The notes below the pieces were generated by a model. It was given only the letters and a program-made list of their open reading frames with translations, was not told where the DNA came from and did no database searches. Positions 41,704 through 48,261 of a stretch of 48,537 nucleotides of DNA are shown here, piece by piece. Source of the stretch: Caldifarciminota bacterium (lineage in GTDB: Bacteria > Hydrothermota > UBA3073); the NCBI GenBank assembly GCA_023129165.1, contig JAGMCL010000153.1, forward strand, positions 1 to 48,537, given 5' to 3'. How positions within the stretch are numbered: the stretch's first letter is position 1; every line of letters begins with the position of its first letter. The position numbers and the translations under genes are program-made.

Positions 41704-43220
41704 TATGCCACCCTCTGATAATCTAACGGCTTATCATAAGAAAGTCCAAGGAACTCATCTTCACTCGGATCACTATAAGTTGGGTCAAAATAGAAAGAAA
41801 AATCATCCAAAAGCTTAACAATATAAGCAACTGCATCCATTATATCCCAAAGTTTAGATCGAGGAAAACTAACCAGCTGTGATTCAAGTTTAGTACAACA
41901 AGTCTTATTATGATAAACATAGCCCTGACGATAATAAGGAACAAGATGGCCTATACGCTCCTCTTTACTAGCTACTGCTTTCAATTCATGATACTGAGCA
42001 AAGCAATTCTGCACTCTCATCTCATTTTCGATTGGTTGAGATATAAACTGATGCAGAGAGGTCACTTCAACAGCCAAAATCATAGCCTTCAAACGGGCAA
42101 TCATTTGAAAGGCTTCCTTATACATCTGATCTGGATACAACTTCGCTGATATAACATCCCTGATCAAAATTCGCTTAGAAGATCTGTCTATTCCTATCCC
42201 AACAATCGCTGTATCAGCATTGTGAAGTTGTGGCTCCTTAGCAGGATCAATAATAACTACATTTAAAAGATTTTCTGTTTCAATTTTCTCAATTTTCTTA
42301 TTATCATTATTATCAGGATAGAGTGTAAGCTGCTTAATCCCCTCAGTATAATAATGAAAGAACTCAGTTTTGAAAGAGGCAGTCTCAGTAGCAACTGGAA
42401 TATTCCTCATCTCACGATAGAAGATATCAAGAATCCCCTTCTTCTTATGCTCCTCAACTTCTTTCTTTATCTCCTCAGTAGTCATAAATAGAGGAGCATA
42501 TGTATTATAATCATCATCACAAACACTCTGGATAAGAGAGTGCCAATCATCTGCATCAAGAAGATCTTGCAAAAGAGCATCCTCATGTTTGAGAGTATCT
42601 ATATAGACAAACTGATAATCACTATCATAACGAGATACACACTTCAGAACATCTGAATAGAACCATTCCTTATTCTTCTTTCTTATCTTCTCATTTGTTA
42701 TTTCTGACTTGTCTTCAAGATCGTCAATGAGAATAAGATCAGGACGATGTCCGTGGTAGAGAAGACCACGAATCTGCTGTCCAGCTCCACGAGGAAGAAC
42801 AAGAGTCCCGCCAGAGGTCACCCAAGCCTTTTTAGAGAACTGTTCCTCATAATCCATCTCCACTCGCTTCGTTTTGACAGAACCGAAGAATTTTCTAACT
42901 GTCTGATTACTCAGAAGCTCATGTTTGAGAGAGTCTGTCTGTATCATAGCATTGTCAGCACTGTTAGAGAGATAAATGATAAACTTTTTATCTTCAAACA
43001 AAATATGTCTACTAGCCAGACCATAAAGAACTGTTGATGTTTTACCAAGACCTCGAGGAGCAGCTATAACAACTTTCTTATACTTAGAATCAATAGCATT
43101 AAGAATCTGCCGGTGTAAGATACTGTACTCAGAATAAAAAATATCTGGAAAGAAGAACTTTCCATGAAATCCTGTACTAGCTGCACATCGAATCATTATA
43201 TCTTTTACGTCAGAATCCAT
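41703..43220 (-). CDS. terL: Terminase large subunit
   Basis: 505 residues. The N-terminal ATPase has Walker A APRGLGKTS (54-62) and Walker B LILIDDLED (162-170, the second Asp or Glu169 catalytic). The C-terminal RNase H-like nuclease has VVIIDPAKE near 325 with the expected acidic residues (ADTAIVGIGID, then DIMDAVAYI near the end). It pumps DNA into the prohead and cuts concatemers. The start overlaps the small subunit stop by one base. The packaging strategy cannot be read directly. Confidence 0.93.
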   Translation of the reverse strand: MDSDVKDIMIRCAASTGFHGKFFFPDIFYSEYSILHRQILNAIDSKYKKVVIAAPRGLGKTSTVLYGLASRHILFEDKKFIIYLSNSADNAMIQTDSLKHELLSNQTVRKFFGSVKTKRVEMDYEEQFSKKAWVTSGGTLVLPRGAGQQIRGLLYHGHRPDLILIDDLEDKSEITNEKIRKKNKEWFYSDVLKCVSRYDSDYQFVYIDTLKHEDALLQDLLDADDWHSLIQSVCDDDYNTYAPLFMTTEEIKKEVEEHKKKGILDIFYREMRNIPVATETASFKTEFFHYYTEGIKQLTLYPDNNDNKKIEKIETENLLNVVIIDPAKEPQLHNADTAIVGIGIDRSSKRILIRDVISAKLYPDQMYKEAFQMIARLKAMILAVEVTSLHQFISQPIENEMRVQNCFAQYHELKAVASKEERIGHLVPYYRQGYVYHNKTCCTKLESQLVSFPRSKLWDIMDAVAYIVKLLDDFSFYFDPTYSDPSEDEFLGLSYDKPLDYQRVA

Positions 43221-43777
43221 TAAGCTTCTTTCTCCAATATACCAATCTCAAGAGCAACATTCTCAGCATTGTCTCGAATCTCTTTAATATCATCAGCTGT
43301 CAAAATAGCATGAACTCCTCTAACATTAATATTCTTAGCAGGACTGTGGCCTCCTATTGCCATAAGACCAAAGGCGTTTCGAGACTTAAGATTGTCAGAG
43401 ATCTCATCATCTTCTATTGTTTCATCTAAATACTTAATACACTTCGGAAGAGTCAGTTGAATTTGTCTTGCAATATCAACAGTTCCTGCATCTCTAGCAC
43501 CCGCAAGAATAGCGACCTGTTCTTTAACTGGAGGAGCATTCCTAACAGCACAAACAAACTCCTTCGTGATATTCAAGATCTTAGCTATCTCAGTATTTCT
43601 ATAACCAAGCAGTACCATCCTAGCAACCTCATGATGGCGCTCGTTCATCTCTCGTACTATCTGAGTCTTTCTTACAACACCAGGAAGAAGCTTTCTTCTC
43701 TCCTCAGGATCTCGCTCAAACTCCGGCCATCCAGATCTAGCAAGTCTTCCCTGTTGTCCTCTCTTATCTAAAATCAT
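43220..43777 (-). CDS. terS: Terminase small subunit
   Basis: The 185-residue protein has a helix-turn-helix in the first half (HHEVARMVLLGYRNTEIAKILNITKEFVCAVRN) and a helical central domain, as in small terminases that recognise the packaging site. It is the first gene of the leftward late arm and directly precedes terL. The dyad at 43843-43861 and the two tandem 11-bp repeats at 43901-43922 lie just upstream and are candidate control or packaging sites. Confidence 0.8.
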   Translation of the reverse strand: MILDKRGQQGRLARSGWPEFERDPEERRKLLPGVVRKTQIVREMNERHHEVARMVLLGYRNTEIAKILNITKEFVCAVRNAPPVKEQVAILAGARDAGTVDIARQIQLTLPKCIKYLDETIEDDEISDNLKSRNAFGLMAIGGHSPAKNINVRGVHAILTADDIKEIRDNAENVALEIGILEKEA

Positions 43778-43842
43778 AAAACCACCATAACATATCTGGA
43801 ATCCAGATGCAAGGATTATTTTGAGAGACGGTTTTACAGAGA

Positions 43843-43861
43843 GTGTTCAGTCTATGAACAC
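43843..43861. promoter_or_regulatory. 19-bp perfect dyad upstream of terS
   Basis: GTGTTCA-GTCTA-TGAACAC. It shares the core GTTC-N7-GAAC with the 23-bp element family but has different outer bases, so it may be a divergent operator for the same or a related protein, controlling the late arm. Confidence 0.6.
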
Positions 43862-43900
43862 GGAATCTAACCCTAACAGTTATTATACCTTTCATTCCTC

Positions 43901-43922
43901 CTATCCACCTCCTATCCACCTC
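43901..43922. repeat. Tandem repeat of an 11-bp unit
   Basis: CTATCCACCTC occurs twice without gap, about 125 bp upstream of the small terminase start; possible packaging-protein or activator site. Confidence 0.6.
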
Positions 43923-44166
43923 CAACCTTGTTCGCACCTTCGGTGCTCACGAGCCGTGCTGTGCTCTGCAAGAAATCTTCTAATCCTCACAGATCTCAGG
44001 TCAGTAACAAAGCGGAAATAAATCTTAAGCCTTATCAGGTCGATGAGCAGCATCACCTCACAAGCCTCAATAATCTCAACCAAAAGGTGCTAACTGACAG
44101 AGCCTGACCTTCTACCTAAGTCTCCGATAGGCAGAGTCTGAGATCTCAATATCAGCTCTGGGCTTT

Positions 44167-44189
44167 CTTCGTTCGGGCCTTGAACAGAG
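44167..44189 (-). repeat. 23-bp dyad element, copy 10
   Basis: CTTCGTTC, GGGCCTT, GAACAGAG. One mismatch in the arms; lies in the control region, away from any gene start. Confidence 0.8.
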
Positions 44190-44361
44190 TGGGTGATTGA
44201 GTGGTTAAGGCCTTGACAGGTCTCTCTCTTATCATCATTAGCTACAACATGGTTGCATTTGGTGACAGTGAGAGTTGGACACATTTTGTTTTAGAGGCTT
44301 CTCCCCCATGATTTTTTGTATTATCCCCCTTTTGCTTTGGCATAGCTGGTTTGTGTATTAT

Positions 44362-44390
44362 TTGACAAATCTTAGTATTAATGTTATAAT
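44362..44390 (+). promoter_or_regulatory. Consensus sigma-70 promoter of the rightward arm
   Basis: TTGACA (44362-44367), 17-bp spacer, TATAAT (44385-44390) with an extended -10 TGT. Both hexamers match consensus exactly. Start of transcription near 44397. Confidence 0.88.
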
Positions 44391-44396
44391 GTTTTC

Positions 44397-44564
44397 AACA
44401 TTTGATAATAGTTCATTGACAATTTGAGAGTGCTCGGCACCGGTATAGAAGCAACGCCCGGACACAGGTAAGGCTGTGATGGAGTGAAAGTATATACTGG
44501 CTGACACTGGAAAAGGCCGACGATTGCAGGCATATTCAGGCCTTGCTCGAAAGGGGTAAGGACT
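44397..44564 (+). other. Structured 5' leader
   Basis: The 168-nt leader can form at least three hairpins: GTGC-TCG-GCAC (44430-44440), CACAG-GTAAGG-CTGTG (44463-44478) and AAGGCC/GGCCTT (44513-44544), ending in AAGGGGTAAGG before ATG 44565. It matches no riboswitch class that I know. Confidence 0.5.
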
Positions 44565-44975
44565 ATGAGTAAAGACGCATACATAAAGGACGGACGGGTA
44601 TATAATGTAAGTATATCGGAGTACTTTAACGTCAGATTGAGTGATGATGAGAACCCATCAATCTGCCCTAATATAACCTTAGATGATATGCCCATCAGCA
44701 TTATGAAAAAGCTGGTACATGAGTCATTGAAGGTCCGAGGACGTCCAGCTATGAAAAAGATGGATGTGGAAACACTTAGAAAGACCTACAAAGGTGATAT
44801 CTCCTGGCGGGTGTTATTCAGCAAGGAAGGTGCTGAGATCCATCGATCACAAATTACCATGTCGGATAGCGAACTTGACAGTGAGATTGTACGGTTGAAC
44901 GCCTTGAGATCACAGCCGAAGGATGACTCTGACAAATCGGTTGACGAGGCTGAAGATGAGACTGAGTTGTCATAA
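44565..44975 (+). CDS. First gene of the rightward arm, unknown function
   Basis: A 136-residue protein. The N-terminal part is alpha/beta (YIKDGRVYNVSISEYFNVRLSDDENPSICPNITLDD); a helical middle includes KVRGRPAMKKMDVETLRKTY, and an acidic tail is probably disordered. No family recognised. As the first product from a consensus promoter it is likely an immediate-early host-takeover protein. AAGGGGTAAGG precedes the ATG. Confidence 0.7.
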   Translation: MSKDAYIKDGRVYNVSISEYFNVRLSDDENPSICPNITLDDMPISIMKKLVHESLKVRGRPAMKKMDVETLRKTYKGDISWRVLFSKEGAEIHRSQITMSDSELDSEIVRLNALRSQPKDDSDKSVDEAEDETELS

Positions 44976-45044
44976 CTAACAATCTGAGCAAGGTCTGAGT
45001 ATGTCTGTAATCATTGAAAATAACCATGAAGGGAGGTGAGAACT

Positions 45045-45191
45045 ATGCAAATAATACAAATCTTGAATGATATGGCTTCTAACATTGTTAGAGATTGTGA
45101 GGATAAGCATCTCACTAAGGAAGCCGTATTAGACCGTCTTATGCATCTGTGTTACGTACTCGATGTCAGTCCTTATGATTATATAGAATAG
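45045..45191 (+). CDS. Small acidic early protein
   Basis: A 48-residue helical protein with two Cys and an acidic ending (YVLDVSPYDYIE). GGGAGGTGAG precedes the ATG. It is followed eight bases later by dyad element copy 11. Function unknown. Confidence 0.6.
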   Translation: MQIIQILNDMASNIVRDCEDKHLTKEAVLDRLMHLCYVLDVSPYDYIE

Positions 45192-45198
45192 TCCTATG

Positions 45199-45221
45199 CT
45201 TCGTTCACAATCCGAACGGAG
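45199..45221 (+). repeat. 23-bp dyad element, copy 11
   Basis: CTTCGTTC, ACAATCC, GAACGGAG. It borders the left side of the large nested palindrome. Confidence 0.92.
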
Positions 45222-45228
45222 TTATGGT

Positions 45229-45556
45229 TGTAATTTGTAATCATTGTAATATTGTAACCACTGTAGGCTATGTAACCATTGTAATCAGGGGGGGCCTGTC
45301 CGTCATGTATCAGAACGAAGCTATGTAACCATAGTTCTAATGGAAGGATAGATGGGTAGTAGTTCTTCTCTAAAAAAAATTTTAACTACTCTCCTTCTCT
45401 CATTTCCTCATCTATTTAGCCTACTTATCCTACCTTCGTTCGGGACATTGATGACAAGGGCTATATGGATTACAGTGACTACAATGGTTACATGGGTGAC
45501 AATATTACAATATTACAATGTTACAATGTTACATTTGCTACAAATTACAAGGATAC
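45229..45556. repeat. Nested palindrome with facing TGTAA/TTACA arrays, candidate origin or centromere-like site
   Basis: TGTAA-type repeats start at 45229, 45236, 45245, 45253, 45262 (TGTAG), 45271 and 45280; TTACA repeats start at 45470, 45488, 45505, 45513, 45521, 45529 and 45545, with imperfect units between them, so units recur every 8-9 bp. The arrays face each other. Inside, GAACGAAG (45313-45320) mirrors CTTCGTTC (45434-45441), and ATAGATG/CATCTAT and AGTAGTT/AACTACT pair further in. All pairs centre near 45377, at an A/T run. No gene with a ribosome-binding site lies within. Iteron-like origins and partition sites look like this. Confidence 0.75.
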
Positions 45557-45577
45557 AAGTGCAGAGGTCATTAGATG

Positions 45578-45606
45578 TTGACACTGATGATTGGATGTGA
45601 TATAAT
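45578..45606 (+). promoter_or_regulatory. Consensus sigma-70 promoter
   Basis: TTGACA (45578-45583), 17-bp spacer, TATAAT (45601-45606) with extended -10 TGA. Located between the palindrome and the gene at 45656. Confidence 0.88.
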
Positions 45607-45655
45607 CCATATTATGATAAGGGTGATAATAAACTATGAAAGCGAGGTGATTACT

Positions 45656-45880
45656 ATGAAAATGAATCTTAGAATCATTAATGAGGTACCAGAGCTCGTA
45701 CATCCTAAGATAACTTTTAAGTTCTGGAGTCGGGGTGTGGTTATTACTAACTCTAAGACATACAGACAGGTGGAGCATGCCGTGACAGCGGCCAAAAGAT
45801 TAGCTCACAACCTGAGCGTGGATGTGGCGTCGGTTATTTACTGTGAGCCATCAAATAACTTTGAACAGCCTCTAACATAA
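45656..45880 (+). CDS. Small alpha/beta protein, unknown function
   Basis: A 74-residue protein with strand-rich start (ITFKFWSRGVVITNSKTYRQ), then a helix (VEHAVTAAKRLAHNLS) and a last strand. GAGGTGATTACT precedes ATG 45656; an earlier in-frame start at 45575 lies before the promoter. The first gene from the promoter at 45578, so a likely immediate-early product. Confidence 0.65.
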   Translation: MKMNLRIINEVPELVHPKITFKFWSRGVVITNSKTYRQVEHAVTAAKRLAHNLSVDVASVIYCEPSNNFEQPLT

Positions 45881-45896
45881 ACAGAAGGATTAGACA

Positions 45897-46472
45897 ATGA
45901 CAACTGATAATGAACTATGTACATTTGTAGCATCTGTCAGAGTTGATATGCGTATGATAGCCTCTATTGGAGAGTTTATGCTCAGCCGAGGAGTGTTTGT
46001 AGGCAGCACTGGCAAGATTGCAAGTGAGGCAGTAAAGATCTTATCAAACACAACTCAGAAAGAGTTTCCAGTTAGGTCTCATAGTGAGGCCATTATAAAA
46101 TTGAGAAAGATGGGATATGGAGATTGTCTTGAGAAAGGAACAAGATACTATGACGCTCTATACGGTCAGGTTGATTTAGAACAGCAAGTAGAGAATATTA
46201 AGGATAACATTGACACTGAAGTAAAAAAGCAAGTTACGGAGTATAACAAAGAACATTCATACGCAGCTCCAGCGGACATATCAGGTGTAGAGAGTATACT
46301 TGCGCCGGCCGAAGATGAGTCAGAACCTAAACAGCTCAAGATCAGAACTTCTGCTGATGAGACAAAAGACATTAAGAAGCTCCGAACAGCTATGGCTATT
46401 CCCGACGAAGCACCACTGAAGGTTCTCGGAGAGAGCAAACATCTTAATCAGCCGCAGTTAGACCTACCATGA
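45897..46472 (+). CDS. Early protein with acidic tail, unknown function
   Basis: 191 residues. The N-terminal 85 are helical and contain VDMRMIASIGEFMLSRGVFVGSTGKIASEAVKIL, which resembles a small nucleic-acid-binding helical domain; a coiled stretch (VDLEQQVENIKDNIDTEVKKQV) follows and then a disordered acidic region. Because it lies beside the iteron-like palindrome it is a candidate for the protein that binds it, but this is inference. AGAAGGA precedes the ATG. Confidence 0.65.
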   Translation: MTTDNELCTFVASVRVDMRMIASIGEFMLSRGVFVGSTGKIASEAVKILSNTTQKEFPVRSHSEAIIKLRKMGYGDCLEKGTRYYDALYGQVDLEQQVENIKDNIDTEVKKQVTEYNKEHSYAAPADISGVESILAPAEDESEPKQLKIRTSADETKDIKKLRTAMAIPDEAPLKVLGESKHLNQPQLDLP

Positions 46473-46487
46473 TAGCTATAATTGCAT

Positions 46488-46510
46488 CTTCGTTTATGGA
46501 TTGAACAAAG
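46488..46510 (-). repeat. 23-bp dyad element, copy 12
   Basis: CTTCGTTT, ATGGATT, GAACAAAG. It lies 15 bp after the stop at 46472 and before the promoter at 46550. The least regular copy. Confidence 0.8.
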
Positions 46511-46549
46511 GAAGGACATTCTGCATTTCACATCTTGGTTGTTCTTTGG

Positions 46550-46578
46550 TTGACACTTTTAGATAGATGTGGTATAAT
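46550..46578 (+). promoter_or_regulatory. Consensus sigma-70 promoter
   Basis: TTGACA (46550-46555), 17-bp spacer, TATAAT (46573-46578). Probably drives the small genes from 46608 onward. Confidence 0.85.
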
Positions 46579-46607
46579 AATGATAATAATGAGAATTTAA
46601 GTAGACA

Positions 46608-46763
46608 ATGAATCTTACTAACGCTAAAAAACAGTTTATTCGAGAACATCCTCTAGGAAGCCTAACAGTTTCTGAGCTAAGAAAAAGGCTGAGAGCGAGG
46701 ATATCCTTATTTATGGAGACAAGACACAGATACTCCAGTGCTTTAATCAAAGCAGGCAAATGA
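46608..46763 (+). CDS. Small basic protein
   Basis: A 51-residue protein, strongly basic and helical (SELRKRLRARISLFMETRHRY). It starts 30 bp after the -10 box and lacks a good ribosome-binding site, so expression is less certain. No family recognised. Confidence 0.5.
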   Translation: MNLTNAKKQFIREHPLGSLTVSELRKRLRARISLFMETRHRYSSALIKAGK

Positions 46764-46803
46764 CAAAGTTGTTTAGAACAAATAATGAAAGGTGGTGATA
46801 GAA

Positions 46804-47019
46804 ATGATTAGAAGTAGACCTCAGATTACCGTGGCAGAAGTTATTAGATTCTTGAGTAAACTTCCGAATGATCTTCTAGTCTTTTGCTCAGTTAGTGAAG
46901 TAAATATAGATGAGCCTGAGGAAACTCAGGAGTTCATACTAGACGATGAAAAAAGAGCTTGTGTGGCTATGGAGACAGATAAGAAGTCCTTAACATTCGG
47001 ATACATAGATTTAACATAA
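46804..47019 (+). CDS. Small acidic protein, unknown function
   Basis: A 71-residue protein. The start PQITVAEVIRFLSKLPNDLLVFCSVSE resembles short phage proteins of the form VxELIxxLxxLPxDxxV; the rest is beta-rich and acidic. ATG 46804 has AAAGGTGGTGAT upstream and is preferred to GTG 46792, which lies in that site. Function unknown. Confidence 0.65.
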   Translation: MIRSRPQITVAEVIRFLSKLPNDLLVFCSVSEVNIDEPEETQEFILDDEKRACVAMETDKKSLTFGYIDLT

Positions 47020-47032
47020 GGAAACTACTAGA

Positions 47033-47191
47033 ATGAAAGGAAGAATATTAGAATTTGTCTTATCAACACTGGTAATTAATGTTGTAGCTATCATTACTGC
47101 AGTTCTGATTACTACCAAAGTAGGGAAGTATATAGAAGGACTATTTGAGACTATGACAGATGTACTGACAAATGTTAATACCTTTTTGTAG
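47033..47191 (+). CDS. Small single-span membrane protein
   Basis: A 52-residue protein with a membrane helix at about residues 7-27 (EFVLSTLVINVVAIITAVLI) and a helical soluble tail. TAAGGA lies upstream. Early membrane proteins of this size are common in phages and may alter the host envelope. Confidence 0.6.
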   Translation: MKGRILEFVLSTLVINVVAIITAVLITTKVGKYIEGLFETMTDVLTNVNTFL

Positions 47192-47216
47192 ATCAACTTT
47201 GAGAAGGGAGGTCCTA

Positions 47217-47378
47217 ATGCTACCAAAAACAGCAAGAAGGTTTTTAACTCGAAACGGGTACAAGTTGGCAATTCATTCTATCAACAAGACAGGCAAAGCA
47301 ATGCTAAAAAGAGCCGAGATTGCAAGGAAGGTTCTTAGAAAGGAGGAAAATAAGAATGAGAAACGAAAAAGAACTTGA
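47217..47378 (+). CDS. Small very basic protein
   Basis: A 53-residue protein with about 17 Lys/Arg (RRFLTRNGYKLAIHSINKTGK... KNEKRKRT), likely to bind nucleic acid. ATG 47217 follows AAGGGAGG; an upstream in-frame start at 47172 lies in the membrane gene. The end overlaps the zinc-ribbon gene start. Confidence 0.6.
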   Translation: MLPKTARRFLTRNGYKLAIHSINKTGKAMLKRAEIARKVLRKEENKNEKRKRT

Positions 47379-47727
47379 AATTATTTTCTGTAAGTGGTGT
47401 GGGCAAGATACATCCATGCTTGGAATAGGGATATGCGACAGTTGCTGGGAACTAGAAACAAAAATAGAGAGAGATTTGGAGATAGCTGAGAGAATTATAC
47501 TATCTATCAAAGCTCATAAATGCAAGAAAACAGAAAAAGAAATTGAAAAGGCCGCTCTCATTATCTCACAAAGAGTGATGGATGAGTGGTATGGAAGTGA
47601 GGAATTTCCGGAGGATTGTCAGCTGTTTGAAGAGATCCTCTGCGGACTGCTGCAGGATAATCCTGAAGAATGTGAAAGATTGATAGGAACAGCTTTTTGT
47701 GAAGAGGAGGAGGTGAAAGATGATTAG
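47356..47727 (+). CDS. Zinc-finger helical protein
   Basis: 123 residues with a zinc knuckle pair (FCKWCGQD near residues 11-17 and ICDSCWE near 28-34) and a long helical, acidic C-terminal part with further Cys (DCQLFEEILCGL). Two CxxC pairs this close form a zinc ribbon that could bind DNA or RNA polymerase. ATG 47356 follows AAAGGAGG. The end overlaps the next gene. Confidence 0.65.
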   Translation: MRNEKELEIIFCKWCGQDTSMLGIGICDSCWELETKIERDLEIAERIILSIKAHKCKKTEKEIEKAALIISQRVMDEWYGSEEFPEDCQLFEEILCGLLQDNPEECERLIGTAFCEEEEVKDD

Positions 47728-48019
47728 AGGAAGAAAAGAAATAGAACTTCAGATCAAAGATGCAAAGAGGCAACTGGACAGGGTGATTGAGGGGGCGTTG
47801 GATCGTGAGAAAGCGGATGAGGAGACAATAAAGATGATTAATAATGAGGTTGCTGAACTTCGCTCCGAGATCTGTTTTGAGGATACCTTTGAGGGAAAGA
47901 TCGAAGATATTGAACAAAAGTCATTTGAGATAATTAAGGTCGTTCTCAAGAAACTGTCAGATATTACCGGAAAGAATTATCCGATACAGCCATCTCTTTC
48001 TGAGAGGAAAATCTTATGA
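47720..48019 (+). CDS. Coiled-coil protein, unknown function
   Basis: A 99-residue helical, acidic protein with heptads (EIELQIKDAKRQLDRVIEGAL) and no recognised domain. AGGAGGTGAAAG precedes the ATG, inside the previous gene's last codons, and its own stop overlaps the next ATG (ATGA). Confidence 0.65.
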   Translation: MIRGRKEIELQIKDAKRQLDRVIEGALDREKADEETIKMINNEVAELRSEICFEDTFEGKIEDIEQKSFEIIKVVLKKLSDITGKNYPIQPSLSERKIL

Positions 48020-48261
48020 AATTCTGCAAATACAGATTCACCGAAGGCCCTTTACGAGGACTGACCTGCGATGCTCCTCTTATAGCTACCTGTAATAGAT
48101 CAAAGTCTTCTGAATTAATCGAGTTTAAGGGGCGAGAATGGACTAAGAAAAAGCCTCAAAAGATGGCAATGTATCCAACTGCAGAGGAGCAAAGTGATTT
48201 GTGTTTTTGGCACCAAAGAAAAGATATTAGGGATAAGGTTGGAAGGGAGACAGAGATATGA
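48016..48261 (+). CDS. Small Cys/His protein, possibly metal-binding
   Basis: 81 residues. Cys4, Cys18, Cys26 and the late LCFWHQR provide a possible CCCH or C4 metal site. The opening (CKYRFTEGPLRGLTCDAPLIA) reads like a small zinc-binding module. ATG overlaps the previous stop. Function unknown. Confidence 0.6.
   Translation: MKFCKYRFTEGPLRGLTCDAPLIATCNRSKSSELIEFKGREWTKKKPQKMAMYPTAEEQSDLCFWHQRKDIRDKVGRETEI

Larger units (their letters stand above)
43778..44564. other. Non-coding control region between divergent arms
   Basis: No convincing gene lies in these 787 bp; ORFs present lack ribosome-binding sites. The region contains a 19-bp dyad at 43843, an 11-bp tandem repeat at 43901, a GCACC-TTC-GGTGC hairpin near 43935, dyad element copy 10, the strong rightward promoter at 44362 and a structured leader. 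I could not find a convincing leftward late promoter, so the late genes may use an unusual or activated one. Confidence 0.75.

Noticed and set aside
43882-43887. Minus-strand TATAAT as a late promoter
   Set aside because: No -35-like hexamer at suitable distance.
44090-44284. Minus-strand ORF of 64 codons in the control region
   Set aside because: No ribosome-binding site, it spans dyad copy 10 and composition is not coding-like.
44416-44449. Second promoter with TTGACA and TATAGA
   Set aside because: The hexamers are 22 bp apart, too far for sigma-70.
44384-44701. Minus-strand ORF of 105 codons
   Set aside because: It is antisense to the consensus promoter, leader and start of the gene at 44565, and has no ribosome-binding site.
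7-46510. Dyad elements as LexA/SOS boxes
   Set aside because: Gram-positive SOS boxes read GAAC-N4-GTTC; here the half-sites are in the opposite order (GTTC-N7-GAAC) and the spacing differs.
7-46510. Dyad elements as CRISPR repeats
   Set aside because: Copies are kilobases apart and not separated by unique spacers of constant length; no cas genes are present, the Cas4-like nuclease being a stand-alone phage enzyme.
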